NCBI GenBank assembly: GCA_904390925.1
Contig: CAJFMB010000004.1
Location: 1 to 63,772 of the forward strand
Direction: 5' to 3'
DNA: 63,772 nucleotides
Source of the DNA: an uncultured Subdoligranulum sp.
Lineage (GTDB): Bacteria; Bacillota; Clostridia; Oscillospirales; Ruminococcaceae
Of the stretch, positions 49,720-57,641 are shown piece after piece. The position numbers were made by a program, and so were the translations under genes. The notes under the pieces were generated by a model. The model ran no database searches. It was not told the DNA's origin and saw nothing but the letters and a program-made list of their open reading frames with translations. Position 1 is the stretch's first letter, and each line of letters starts with the position of its first letter.

Positions 49720-49776
49720 TTGCATCACAATAAAAATATATTGAAAAACGATAAAATAGACTTGAAAAACAATAAA
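49720..49776 (+). repeat. Three 15-bp repeats with exact 21-bp spacing (candidate operator array)
   Basis: TTGCATCACAATAAA (49720), TTGAAAAACGATAAA (49741) and TTGAAAAACAATAAA (49762) start exactly 21 bp apart, that is, two helical turns. The last copy contains the -35 hexamer of the DUF2975 operon promoter. They probably bind the XRE regulator encoded in the same operon. Confidence 0.6.
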
Positions 49777-49790
49777 CCGTGTGCTATACT
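49762..49790 (+). promoter_or_regulatory. Predicted promoter of the DUF2975/XRE operon
   Basis: TTGAAA (49762-49767), 17-bp spacer, TATACT (49785-49790). The -35 lies inside the third 21-bp-spaced repeat. Confidence 0.68.
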
Positions 49791-49824
49791 TCAGCCATAC
49801 CGAAAGAAAAAGGAGGAATGCCCC

Positions 49825-50328
49825 ATGCCGAATCTTGCGCCGGATGGCCAAAAAGGCGGCACCCACCCCTTCTGGGATGACCGCAAAAGCATTGCGCTGA
49901 CCCGCCTGGTCACGGTCCTGGTGTTTGTGGTGTGTATTGTCATTGCCGCCTGCGGGCCCGCCATTGTGGACTGGCTGATCGTCCGGGGCCGGGTGGCGGT
50001 GCAGGGACCCGCCGTGCGGTGGGTCATGCTGGGACTGGGGTATCTGCTGGCGGTTCTGGCCCTGTGGATGCTCTACAACCTGTTTCGCTTCCTCACCCGG
50101 CTGGAACAGGGCGAGGTCTTTGTCCCGGCAACGGTGCGGGCGCTGCGGCGCATTGCCTGGTGCTGTGCGCTGGCTGCCCTGATCTGTGTGCCGGCGGGTG
50201 CGGTGCTCTACTTCCCCTTTGCCTGTATGGGCATTGCGGCGGGCTTTATGGCGCTGATCGTCCACGTCATCAAGAACGCCTTTGAGCAGGCCGTAAAAAT
50301 GAAGGACGAACTGGACTATACTGTCTGA
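49825..50328 (+). CDS. DUF2975-type four-helix membrane protein
   Basis: A 167-residue membrane protein resembling DUF2975 proteins, with four predicted helices (LVTVLVFVVCIVIAACG, VMLGLGYLLAVLALWMLYNLF, AWCCALAALICVPAGAVLYF and CMGIAAGFMALIVHVIKNAFEQAV). It shows the typical LEQGEVFVPATVRALRRIAWC loop and C-terminal KMKDELDYTV. Such proteins nearly always pair with a small XRE regulator, as here (12 bp downstream). The function is unknown; they are thought to be membrane partners or sensors. AAAGGAGG precedes ATG 49825. Confidence 0.85.
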   Translation: MPNLAPDGQKGGTHPFWDDRKSIALTRLVTVLVFVVCIVIAACGPAIVDWLIVRGRVAVQGPAVRWVMLGLGYLLAVLALWMLYNLFRFLTRLEQGEVFVPATVRALRRIAWCCALAALICVPAGAVLYFPFACMGIAAGFMALIVHVIKNAFEQAVKMKDELDYTV

Positions 50329-50340
50329 AGGAGCCGCCTT

Positions 50341-50562
50341 ATGCCCATCAATGTGAATCTGGATGTGATGATGGCCCGGCGGCACATCGGCGCAGGGGAG
50401 CTGGCCGAAAAAATCGGCATCACCCCCGCCAACCTCTCCATCCTGAAAAACAACAAGGCACGGGCGGTGCGCTTTACCACGCTGGAAGCGCTCTGCCGTG
50501 CGCTGGACTGCCAGCCGGGGGATATTCTGGAATATCTGCCGGACCCCGACCCCGACCGGTAA
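50341..50562 (+). CDS. Small XRE/YozG-type helix-turn-helix regulator
   Basis: A 73-residue Cro/CI-type DNA-binding protein consisting almost only of the helix-turn-helix. LDVMMARRHIGAGELAEKIGITPANLSILKNNKARAVRFTTLEALCRALDC spans residues 7-57, followed by a short acidic proline-rich tail. This matches the YozG-like partner of DUF2975 proteins. It likely binds the 21-bp-spaced repeats upstream of its own operon. AAGGAGCC precedes the ATG. Confidence 0.9.
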   Translation: MPINVNLDVMMARRHIGAGELAEKIGITPANLSILKNNKARAVRFTTLEALCRALDCQPGDILEYLPDPDPDR

Positions 50563-50603
50563 CTGCCGCCCTGATTTTTCGCTGAACAAAGGAGAAACTG
50601 AAT

Positions 50604-52277
50604 ATGGAACATACCCCGAAAGAGGGCGCAGGTCGTCCCCTCTATGTCAGTGCACCCATTTTACAAAATGGCGACCCTGCAAAACAGACGCAGCAGCCTT
50701 CCGCCGCCCCGGCATTGCCTGCCCGTCCGGCCTGGCAGCCGGGACCCGGTTATCTGGCGGCAGCGCTGCTCAGCTATCCGCTGGCCTGGTTCTACACCCG
50801 GTACCTGCTGTTTTCCGACAGCGAGACCTGCCGCTGGTCGATGCCGCTGTTTGCGGTGCTCTACCTGGCGGGGGTCAGCCTGTTTGCCTGGGTACAGAAG
50901 CGTCCTGCCTGCAAAGAAAGCACCTTCTGGGCGGTGTGCTGGCTGGTCCAGTCGCTGGCGGTTGCTCTCTACGGCAGCCACGATGTGCTGAGCCTGTGGC
51001 AGTGGGCTGCCTGGCATGCCACCGCCGTCCTGTGGACCATGAGCCGGACCGGCATGTTCGCCGCCGGCAAAAGCGGTATCTGGACGCCGCTGGACCTGCT
51101 GATGGGGGTCACGGTGCTGCCCTGGCGGGATTTTTTCCTTCGCATTGTGACCTGGTTTGGCAGCGCCGCAAAGGCACTGCGCAGCATGGCGGGCACCAGC
51201 CGCAAAAAGCTGCTGGGCATCCTGTTCAGCGTTGTGGTGGCATTGGTTCTCTGCCTGCTGGCCTGGGAGCAGCTGGCAGGGGTGGACGCCACCTTTGCCC
51301 GGCTGGCCGACCGGCTGCTGGGCTGGCTGGACTGGTCCCGCTGGCTGAGGCCGGACACCATCATCTACCTGATTCTCTCACTGCCGGTGGGCGCCTGGCT
51401 GTTCGGCCTGGCAGGCGGGGGACTGCGCCGCAAAGCCCCGCCGGTCCCGGCCCAGCGCGTCCGTCAGGCACTGGACGCGCTCCCTGACCTGCCTTCCTCC
51501 ACCGGATACCTGGTGCCGGGGGCACTCTGCGCGGTGTATACGCTGTTCTTTGGACTGCAGGCTGCCGAGTTCGCCACAGCCCTGGGGCAGGGGGGACTCA
51601 GCGCCGGGGCAGCGTCGGAATTTGCCGTGACCGGCTTTTGGGAGCTGTGCCGGATTCTCATGCTGGATTTTGCGGTGCTGGTGGCTTTGGAACTGTTCGG
51701 GGGGCCACTGCGCACCCCCGGACGCCGGCGGCTTCTGCTGACGCTGTTCGGTGTGTACGGCCTTGCCTTTGTGTTCCTGGCGGGGGCCAAACTGGGTGCC
51801 TACATCTGGCTGTACGGCCCCACGCCGCTGCGGATGTTTTCCGGCTGGTTCCTGGCTGTGCTGGGGGTCTGGTGCCTGCTGGCGCTGGTCTGGCTCTGGC
51901 GGCCGGTCCCGGCGGCACGGTTGGGCATCCTGGTGCTGGCGGCCTCCTTCGCTGTGTTTTGCTGCCTGCCGGTGGAACAGATCTGCATTGACGAAAATAT
52001 CCGCCGGTGCATGACCGGCCAGACCGAGGACATTGATGTTTCCCTCATGTGGCAGTGTGACAACGGCGGCCGGCTGGATGGCTATATTGCCGCCGAGCTG
52101 GTGAAGGCCGGCTGGTTTGAGGGCCGGACCGCCGACAGTGTGGGACAGCTGTACTATGACGCGGCGGATACCTGGAACGGCAACTGCACCATCTGGGTGC
52201 AGGGGGATTTGCTGCAGCTCACCTTCCAGCAGGGCGTCTGCACCGATGCCGTCTTGAACCGGGCAGCCGACCGGTAA
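50604..52277 (+). CDS. DUF4153/DUF4173-like polytopic membrane protein
   Basis: A 557-residue membrane protein with about eleven to twelve hydrophobic segments between residues 45 and 455, followed by a hydrophilic extracytoplasmic-looking C-terminal tail of about 100 residues (EQICIDENIRRCMTGQTEDIDV). The short WxxxFxxFNxF-type core could not be defined, but layout and neighbours fit the DUF4153/DUF4173 group seen beside DUF2975 and XRE genes. It starts 41 bp after the regulator with AAAGGAG upstream. The function is not known. Confidence 0.7.
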   Translation: MEHTPKEGAGRPLYVSAPILQNGDPAKQTQQPSAAPALPARPAWQPGPGYLAAALLSYPLAWFYTRYLLFSDSETCRWSMPLFAVLYLAGVSLFAWVQKRPACKESTFWAVCWLVQSLAVALYGSHDVLSLWQWAAWHATAVLWTMSRTGMFAAGKSGIWTPLDLLMGVTVLPWRDFFLRIVTWFGSAAKALRSMAGTSRKKLLGILFSVVVALVLCLLAWEQLAGVDATFARLADRLLGWLDWSRWLRPDTIIYLILSLPVGAWLFGLAGGGLRRKAPPVPAQRVRQALDALPDLPSSTGYLVPGALCAVYTLFFGLQAAEFATALGQGGLSAGAASEFAVTGFWELCRILMLDFAVLVALELFGGPLRTPGRRRLLLTLFGVYGLAFVFLAGAKLGAYIWLYGPTPLRMFSGWFLAVLGVWCLLALVWLWRPVPAARLGILVLAASFAVFCCLPVEQICIDENIRRCMTGQTEDIDVSLMWQCDNGGRLDGYIAAELVKAGWFEGRTADSVGQLYYDAADTWNGNCTIWVQGDLLQLTFQQGVCTDAVLNRAADR

Positions 52278-52302
52278 ACCCCCGGATCGGGACAACCGGC
52301 AC

Positions 52303-52331
52303 TGGACGGCAAGGAAAATCCAAACTATAAT
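52303..52331 (+). promoter_or_regulatory. Predicted promoter of tcdA
   Basis: TGGACG (52303-52308), 17-bp spacer, TATAAT (52326-52331). A hairpin CTGCTGCGG / CCGCAGCAG (52342-52379) would lie at the very 5' end of the transcript, with no T-run. Confidence 0.65.
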
Positions 52332-52413
52332 AATAGAAATACTGCTGCGGGCGGGAACCATGGTTTCTGTCCGCAGCAGTTGCAGAGTTTGGCACAACAG
52401 GAGGATGACAACC

Positions 52414-53163
52414 ATGCAGGATGACCAATACAGCCGTACCCGGCGGCTTCTGGGCCAGCAGGCACTGGACACATTGCGCGGCGCGCGGGTGGCGGTGTTT
52501 GGCATCGGCGGGGTGGGAGGCCACGCCACCGAGGTGCTGGCCCGCAGCGGTGTGGGCAGCCTGACGCTGGTGGACAGCGACACGGTGGCGCTGTCCAACC
52601 TGAACCGCCAGCTGGTGGCGCTGCACTCCACTCTGGGCCAGTACAAGGTGGATGCCATGGCCGCCCGCATTGCCGACATTGACCCCACCATTCAGGTGAC
52701 GCCGGTCCGGCTGTTCTACGGCCCCGACACCGCGGATCAGATCGACATTACCGGCTTTGACTATGTGCTGGACTGTATCGACACCGTCACCGCCAAGCTG
52801 CTGCTGATCCAGCGCTGCCAGGCTGCCGGTGTGCCGGTGCTCTCCAGCATGGGGGCTGCCAACAAGCTGGACCCCACCGCCTTCCGGGTGGCGGACATCG
52901 AAAAGACCAGTGTGGACCCGCTGGCCCGTATTGTCCGCCTCCAGTGCCGGAAACGGGGCATCCGCAAGCTCAAGGTGGTCTTTTCCACCGAGCCGCCGCT
53001 GCAGCCGCTGCCGGACCCGGCGGCAGAGGTCCCTGCCGACCCGGACAAGCCCCGGCGGAGCATTCCTGCCTCCAACGCCTTTGTGCCGGCTGCCTGCGGC
53101 CTGGTCATGGGCGGGGAAGCAGTCAAGGATCTGCTTCGTGCTGCCGGAACCCTGCGAAAATAA
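52414..53163 (+). CDS. tcdA: tRNA threonylcarbamoyladenosine dehydratase (TcdA/ThiF family)
   Basis: E1-like ATP-dependent enzyme of 249 residues that cyclises t6A37 of ANN-decoding tRNAs to ct6A. Seen are the adenylation Rossmann motif VFGIGGVGGHATEVLARSGVG near 29-49, LTLVDSDTVALSNLNRQLVAL near 52-72, and YVLDCIDTVTAKLLLIQRC near 113. The late cysteine/valine-rich FVPAACGLVMGGEAVKDLL follows. ATG at 52414 is preferred to an in-frame ATG at 52405 because AGGAGG would touch the earlier one. A strong terminator follows. Confidence 0.92.
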   Translation: MQDDQYSRTRRLLGQQALDTLRGARVAVFGIGGVGGHATEVLARSGVGSLTLVDSDTVALSNLNRQLVALHSTLGQYKVDAMAARIADIDPTIQVTPVRLFYGPDTADQIDITGFDYVLDCIDTVTAKLLLIQRCQAAGVPVLSSMGAANKLDPTAFRVADIEKTSVDPLARIVRLQCRKRGIRKLKVVFSTEPPLQPLPDPAAEVPADPDKPRRSIPASNAFVPAACGLVMGGEAVKDLLRAAGTLRK

Positions 53164-53199
53164 AAGTATCCCGATGCAATAGAATACGTTTGTCAGGCC

Positions 53200-53243
53200 A
53201 ACCCCGCCGCGGAACTCTATCCAGAGTTCCGCGGCGGGGTTTT
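53200..53243 (+). terminator. Intrinsic terminator after tcdA
   Basis: A 19-bp perfect stem starting AACCCCGCCGCGG with a 4-nt loop, followed by TTG and T-rich sequence. Confidence 0.92.
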
Positions 53244-53507
53244 GTTTCGGTTTCACATGCCAGGGACCGGCAGTGTCAGGCAATCTTTTGTCTTTTGCTG
53301 GAGCAAGATCCTCATAATTCGACCTTATTTGCAGGAAACTGCGTATATGATGAACAGGAACAGAATCCATACGCGGTTGTGGCGGGATTCTGTCGCGGAA
53401 GAAAACCGGCTCCCGGAAGGATTACATATCTGGCCGGACAGAGCTCTTCTTGCGGAGAGGACGGCATTTGCCGCCGGTACAGAAAAAGGAAAGCGGAGTG
53501 GCACAAA
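53244..53507 (+). other. Upstream region of the sortase module
   Basis: About 260 bp of lower-GC sequence between the tcdA terminator and the lipoprotein gene. I find no consensus promoter; candidate -10 boxes are CATAAT (53316 region) and TATATG (53344 region). No coding frame is supported. Confidence 0.4.
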
Positions 53508-53984
53508 ATGGAAAAACGAATCGCGGCATGCCTTCTGGTTTTGCCGATGATTTTTTTGACGGCATGCCGTCAGGGCAAAGATGTCTGGGCTACGCCTGGC
53601 GAGACTGTCAGCACGGCCTTGTTTGACTTTTCCATCGACAATGTCACCGTGACCGATAGCTACGGCGCCCTGACTCCTTCCGACGGGGAAAAACTGGTGC
53701 AGATGGATCTGACCGTCACCAATACCAGTGACCGGCAGCTCACAATGTTTGCAGAGGATTTCCAGCTCCAGTGGGGGGACGGCGATGAGGATTACGGCAC
53801 CTGTCTGACCGCAGTGGACACTGACATGGTGCCGTATTCCTATACCCTGGAACCCGGCAACAGTCACAGCGGCATCATGCTGGTCGAGGTGCCGGAGGAT
53901 TCCATGGCCCTGACGGTGGCCTATCAGGAAATGCTGGCCAGCGGCAAAAAGGGCAATGCCTATTTTGTGGAGGCTGCACTGTGA
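53508..53984 (+). CDS. Putative lipoprotein with DUF4352-like domain
   Basis: A 158-residue exported lipoprotein. The N-terminal signal KRIAACLLVLPMIFLTAC ends at a lipobox cysteine near residue 20. The mature part is an immunoglobulin-like DUF4352-type domain with FSIDNVTVTDSY, KLVQMDLTVTNTSDRQLTMFAEDFQLQW and a late GIMLVEVPEDSMALTVAYQE. The role is unknown; such domains are found in cell-envelope proteins of Gram-positive bacteria. The start has a GGAG site at 9 nt. The stop overlaps the sortase start by 4 bp (GTGA), showing translational coupling. Confidence 0.82.
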   Translation: MEKRIAACLLVLPMIFLTACRQGKDVWATPGETVSTALFDFSIDNVTVTDSYGALTPSDGEKLVQMDLTVTNTSDRQLTMFAEDFQLQWGDGDEDYGTCLTAVDTDMVPYSYTLEPGNSHSGIMLVEVPEDSMALTVAYQEMLASGKKGNAYFVEAAL

Positions 53985-54841
53985 AACCAATCAGGCTGAT
54001 GGCCGGAATGTTTCTGTCAGGGGTGGGTGCGGCGATTGTAGCCGCGCTGGTCTGGATGGCGCCGGGCTGGCTGGAGGAATACCAGCTGAAAAGCCAGCGC
54101 CCGCCGGAAATCACGTTGGCGGAAACGACGCAGCAGACAGATTCCCCGGAAAGCACCCCATCACCGGAGGAGATTGAAGCCGCCCAGCGTGCGCGGTTTG
54201 CGGATCTGCTGGCGGAGAACCCCGATGTGGTGGGCTGGATCACCATTGACGGCACCAGGATTGATTATCCGGTTTTGCAGACCACCGACAACCAGTTTTA
54301 TCTGCGGCATGGTCTGGACAAAAGGTATGACAACCGCGGCCTGCCTTTCGCCGATTATGAGTGCGATGTGAAAAACGGCAGGCACCTGATTATTTACGGA
54401 CACAACATGGGGGATGACGAGTCCGACCGGTTCACAAATCTTCAGGAATACCGTGACCCGGAGTATTATACCACCCACCCCACCATCCTGCTGGATACGC
54501 TGTACAGCAGTCAGATCTACAAAATTGTTGCGGTCTTTGCGGTCACGGCGCGTACCGGCGATGCGGATTATTTTGCGTACAACAGTTATATCAACTTCGC
54601 CGACGATGCTGCCGAACAGGACTACCTGGACCAGGTATCGCAGCGTGCCTTTTACACCACAGGCGATTATATGCAGGCGGATGAGAAGATCCTTTCGCTG
54701 AGCACCTGTATTTATGCAATGCAGGACGCCCGCATTGTGGTGATGGCCCGCCCTTTGCGGGAAGGGGAAAGCACCGAAGCCGACACGGTGAATGTGAATC
54801 CCGATCCATTGCTGCCGGCGCGCTGGCCGCAGGGCGCGTAA
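53981..54841 (+). CDS. srtB: Class B sortase
   Basis: A 286-residue membrane-anchored transpeptidase that links surface proteins to the cell wall. One N-terminal helix (LMAGMFLSGVGAAIVAALVWMA) is followed by a linker and the sortase barrel. WITIDGTRIDYPVLQTTDNQFYL near 85-107 is typical of class B. The catalytic histidine is in IIYGHNMGDD near 138, the cysteine in ILSLSTCIYA near 235, and the arginine in DARIVVMARPL near 250. It starts with GTG overlapping the lipoprotein stop. The LPQTG protein 104 bp downstream is the obvious substrate. Confidence 0.93.
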   Translation: MKPIRLMAGMFLSGVGAAIVAALVWMAPGWLEEYQLKSQRPPEITLAETTQQTDSPESTPSPEEIEAAQRARFADLLAENPDVVGWITIDGTRIDYPVLQTTDNQFYLRHGLDKRYDNRGLPFADYECDVKNGRHLIIYGHNMGDDESDRFTNLQEYRDPEYYTTHPTILLDTLYSSQIYKIVAVFAVTARTGDADYFAYNSYINFADDAAEQDYLDQVSQRAFYTTGDYMQADEKILSLSTCIYAMQDARIVVMARPLREGESTEADTVNVNPDPLLPARWPQGA

Positions 54842-54945
54842 ACACCTGCGGCATCTGACCCTGGTTTCAGGCGTTGCGGCCGGCAAATCACATGGGGGCA
54901 AGGTTGCGGCGGTTGAAATAAAAATGTATGCAAAGGAGTAATAAC

Positions 54946-57315
54946 ATGCAGAAAACGAAAAAGTTTCGTCGTCTGCTGGCGGCGCTTCTGGCGGTGCTGA
55001 TGCTCAGCGTCTGCATCCCTGCCATGGCGTTTGCCACGGACGAAGGCAGCGAACAACGTATTGTTATCAGTTTTAACCGAGGCGAAGGCTCTTGGCCGGA
55101 AGGAAGCGCGCCGGAATATGATGTGTTTTCCTACACGCTGATTTCCGGCAGACTGAAAGATGGACAGAATACCCCCGACGTCGTTGCACCGGAGGGAATG
55201 CAGTTTGTCGGCTGGACGAATACCTGGAACAGTGAGGTTCTTCCTGCCGGCAGCTTTGTTTCCTTTGAGGATGCGAAGGCCACGATCGGGAAGGAATTCA
55301 CCGACGCGGAAGAGCAGTATATCTCTTACACCGCAAAATTTGAACCGATTGACCCGGATGCAGGCAAGACCCTGAAAATCAACTGGGGAATTGACAATGC
55401 GGAAGGCGCTCACTGGAAAAATAGTAGCGAAGCAAGCTATACCGAGACCATTGCCTGGGCAGACCGTGGCAATACCCTTGTCATGCCGGAAATTGTTGTG
55501 GAGGAAGGCTACGAGCTGGCAGGCTGGTCTGTCAGCGGCACCCAATCCAACTACTGGGACCCCGAAACCACGACCTTCGGCCTGACCGGTCTGATTGTGG
55601 AGGATGAAGAGGGCGGCCAGGTGGCCATCACTGCCCACATCGTCAAAAAAGAGGAACAGGAAGAGACTTCCGGCAAGACGCTGAAAATCCACTGGGCCAT
55701 TGACGACACCGAAGGCGCGCACTGGAAACTGTACGACGAAGCAAGCCGTACCGAGACCATTGCCTGGGCAGACCGCGGCAATACCCTTGTCATGCCGGAA
55801 ATTGTTGTGGAGGAAGGCTATGAGCTGGCAGGCTGGTCTGTCAGCGGCACCCAATCCAACTACTGGGACCCCGAAACCACGACCTTCTGCCTGACCGGTC
55901 TGATTGTCGAGAATGAGGAAGGCGGCCAGGTGGCCATCACTGCCCACATCGTCAAAAAAGAGGAACAGGAAGAAACTTCCGGCAAGACGCTGAAAATCCA
56001 CTGGGCCATTGACGACACCGAAGGTGCGCACTGGAAACTGTACGACGAAGCAAGCCGCACCGAGACCATTGCCTGGGCAGACCGCGGCAACACCTTTGTC
56101 ATGCCGGAAATTGTTGTGGAGGATGGCTACGAGCTGGCAGGCTGGACCGTCAGCGGAACCCAGCCCAATTACTGGGACCCCGAAACCACGACCTTCGGCC
56201 TGACCGGTCTGATTGTCGAGAACGAGGAAGGCGGCGAGGTGGCCATCACCGCCCACATTCTCAAGAAAGAGCAGCCGGAAGAGGTTCCCGGCAAGACGCT
56301 GAAAATCTTCTGGGCAATTGACAATGCCGATGCAGCCCACTGGGAACTGTATGATGGCAATGCCCGCACCGAGACCATTGCCTGGGCGGATCGCGGCAAC
56401 ACCTTTGTGATGCCGAAGGTTGTCGTGGAGGATGGCTACGAGCTGGCAGGCTGGTCTGTCAGCGGCACGCAGGGCAACTATTGGGACGCCAATACTTATA
56501 ACTTTGGCCTGACCGGCCTGATTGTCGAAGATGAAGAGGGCGGCTACGTTTCGATTACTGCCAACATTGTCAAGAAAGGCAATCAGAGTGTTGGCATCAA
56601 CTTCTACGACGAAGGAAACCGGGAACAGGTCTGCGAGGACCGCATCGAAGTCCCCGCCGATGCCACCACAGTGAACATGTCTGATGTCGTTGTTCCCGAG
56701 GGGTACGAACTTCTCGACGACAGCCAGCAGGAACTCCAGATCAATGACGGCTGGGTCTATGTTGGTGTCAGCTGCAAGTGGACCCTGAAAATCTACTGGG
56801 CAATTGACAGCGATCAGGCCTGCTTTGCCAACGGCAATGAGGCTTCCTGGACCCAGGAACTGACCTGGAAGCATGTGGATGACGAGATGGCCATGCCTGA
56901 AATCAGCGTCAACGATGGGTACAAGCTCAATGGCTGGAAGGTCAGCGGCGCAAATGACGAGTTCTGGACGCCTGATCTGCTGAGCGTCAAGGATCTGTCC
57001 CAAAAGTGCGCAAAGGATGACAACGGCGGCTCCCTTTATGTCACGGCCAACATTGTCCCGGCGTCTGCGGACCCCACCACGCCTTCCACCGGGGATACCA
57101 CAGGTAACAACAATACCACTACCGTGACCAGCACTGGCACGACCGCAGACAACACCGTTGTCAAGAGCGATGCTCCCGCCGACAACACTGCCAAGGTCCT
57201 GCCGCAGACTGGCGTTGAAAGCAATGCCCCCGTCATCGGCTTTGTTGTCGTGTTGCTGGCGGCCATGGGCGGCGCTGCAGGCTATCTCTTCGTTGTACGC
57301 AAAAAACTGAACTGA
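54946..57315 (+). CDS. Sortase-anchored surface protein with four 103-residue tandem repeats
   Basis: A 789-residue cell-wall protein. A signal peptide (FRRLLAALLAVLMLSVCIPAMAFA) is followed by a unique region. Four 103-residue repeats begin GKTLKI at residues 140, 243, 346 and 449, followed by a linker and one degenerate repeat near 612. Each repeat holds VVEEGYELAGWSVSGTQ, akin to Listeria-Bacteroides/InlB B-type repeats. A Thr/Asn/Pro-rich stalk leads to the LPQTG sorting motif, a hydrophobic helix (VIGFVVVLLAAMGGAAGYLFVV) and an RKKLN tail. It is likely displayed by the upstream class B sortase. An adhesin role is inferred. A start six codons earlier is less well placed for AAAGGAG. Confidence 0.9.
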   Translation: MQKTKKFRRLLAALLAVLMLSVCIPAMAFATDEGSEQRIVISFNRGEGSWPEGSAPEYDVFSYTLISGRLKDGQNTPDVVAPEGMQFVGWTNTWNSEVLPAGSFVSFEDAKATIGKEFTDAEEQYISYTAKFEPIDPDAGKTLKINWGIDNAEGAHWKNSSEASYTETIAWADRGNTLVMPEIVVEEGYELAGWSVSGTQSNYWDPETTTFGLTGLIVEDEEGGQVAITAHIVKKEEQEETSGKTLKIHWAIDDTEGAHWKLYDEASRTETIAWADRGNTLVMPEIVVEEGYELAGWSVSGTQSNYWDPETTTFCLTGLIVENEEGGQVAITAHIVKKEEQEETSGKTLKIHWAIDDTEGAHWKLYDEASRTETIAWADRGNTFVMPEIVVEDGYELAGWTVSGTQPNYWDPETTTFGLTGLIVENEEGGEVAITAHILKKEQPEEVPGKTLKIFWAIDNADAAHWELYDGNARTETIAWADRGNTFVMPKVVVEDGYELAGWSVSGTQGNYWDANTYNFGLTGLIVEDEEGGYVSITANIVKKGNQSVGINFYDEGNREQVCEDRIEVPADATTVNMSDVVVPEGYELLDDSQQELQINDGWVYVGVSCKWTLKIYWAIDSDQACFANGNEASWTQELTWKHVDDEMAMPEISVNDGYKLNGWKVSGANDEFWTPDLLSVKDLSQKCAKDDNGGSLYVTANIVPASADPTTPSTGDTTGNNNTTTVTSTGTTADNTVVKSDAPADNTAKVLPQTGVESNAPVIGFVVVLLAAMGGAAGYLFVVRKKLN
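55363..56598 (+). repeat. Four 309-bp tandem repeats inside the surface-protein gene
   Basis: Copies start at 55363, 55672, 55981 and 56290, each exactly 309 bp apart and in frame. Copies 2 and 3 are nearly identical at the nucleotide level and copies 1 and 4 more diverged. The third base positions are also conserved, implying recent duplication or gene conversion. Confidence 0.93.
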
Positions 57316-57457
57316 GTGCCTTTCGGTCTCCAGCACAATAGATCGATCCGGTACGCGGGCGCTTTTGCGCCAGGTTTCCCCCATGAACGGGTTTTCCCGT
57401 CCGCTTTTTGCCTCAGCGATTGGATAAGCAGGGACTCCTGAACAAAGTCCCAAAATT

Positions 57458-57493
57458 GGCACGTTCCGGATTTTCCGGGCCGTGCCTCTTTTT
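57458..57493 (+). terminator. Intrinsic terminator after the surface-protein gene
   Basis: GGCACG (57458-57463) pairs with CGTGCC (57481-57486), with inner CCGG pairing, followed by TCTTTTT. Confidence 0.75.
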
Positions 57494-57526
57494 GCGAGCG
57501 AATCCCGAAATCCTGGGATTTTCCGC

Positions 57527-57555
57527 TTGTCAAGCCACGGACCACAGGGTATAAT
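57527..57555 (+). promoter_or_regulatory. Predicted promoter upstream of the second pullulanase
   Basis: TTGTCA (57527-57532), 17-bp spacer, TATAAT (57550-57555). A full intrinsic terminator lies only about 25 nt past the start site. Confidence 0.7.
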
Positions 57556-57583
57556 AAATTGGTCAACAAGTAAACAGGCGATC

Positions 57584-57620
57584 CGGACGGCTGTCATTCC
57601 GTTGACAGCCGTCCGTTTTT
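57584..57620 (+). terminator. Terminator/attenuator in the leader of the second pullulanase
   Basis: CGGACGGCTGTCA (57584-57596) pairs with TGACAGCCGTCCG (57603-57615), a 13-bp stem followed by TTTTT (57616-57620). It lies between a good promoter and the gene, so transcripts of about 60 nt would end here unless it is bypassed. Confidence 0.85.
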
Positions 57621-57641
57621 ATGCAAAGAGAGGAACCTTTC

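Noticed and set aside
55363-56598. Tandem repeats considered as a CRISPR-like array
   Set aside because: Units are 309 bp, in frame and without spacers; they encode protein repeats.
54712-57597. 961-codon minus-strand open frame opposite the repeat protein
   Set aside because: Its apparent internal repeats merely mirror the 309-bp repeats of the plus-strand surface protein, which has a signal peptide, sorting signal and start context.
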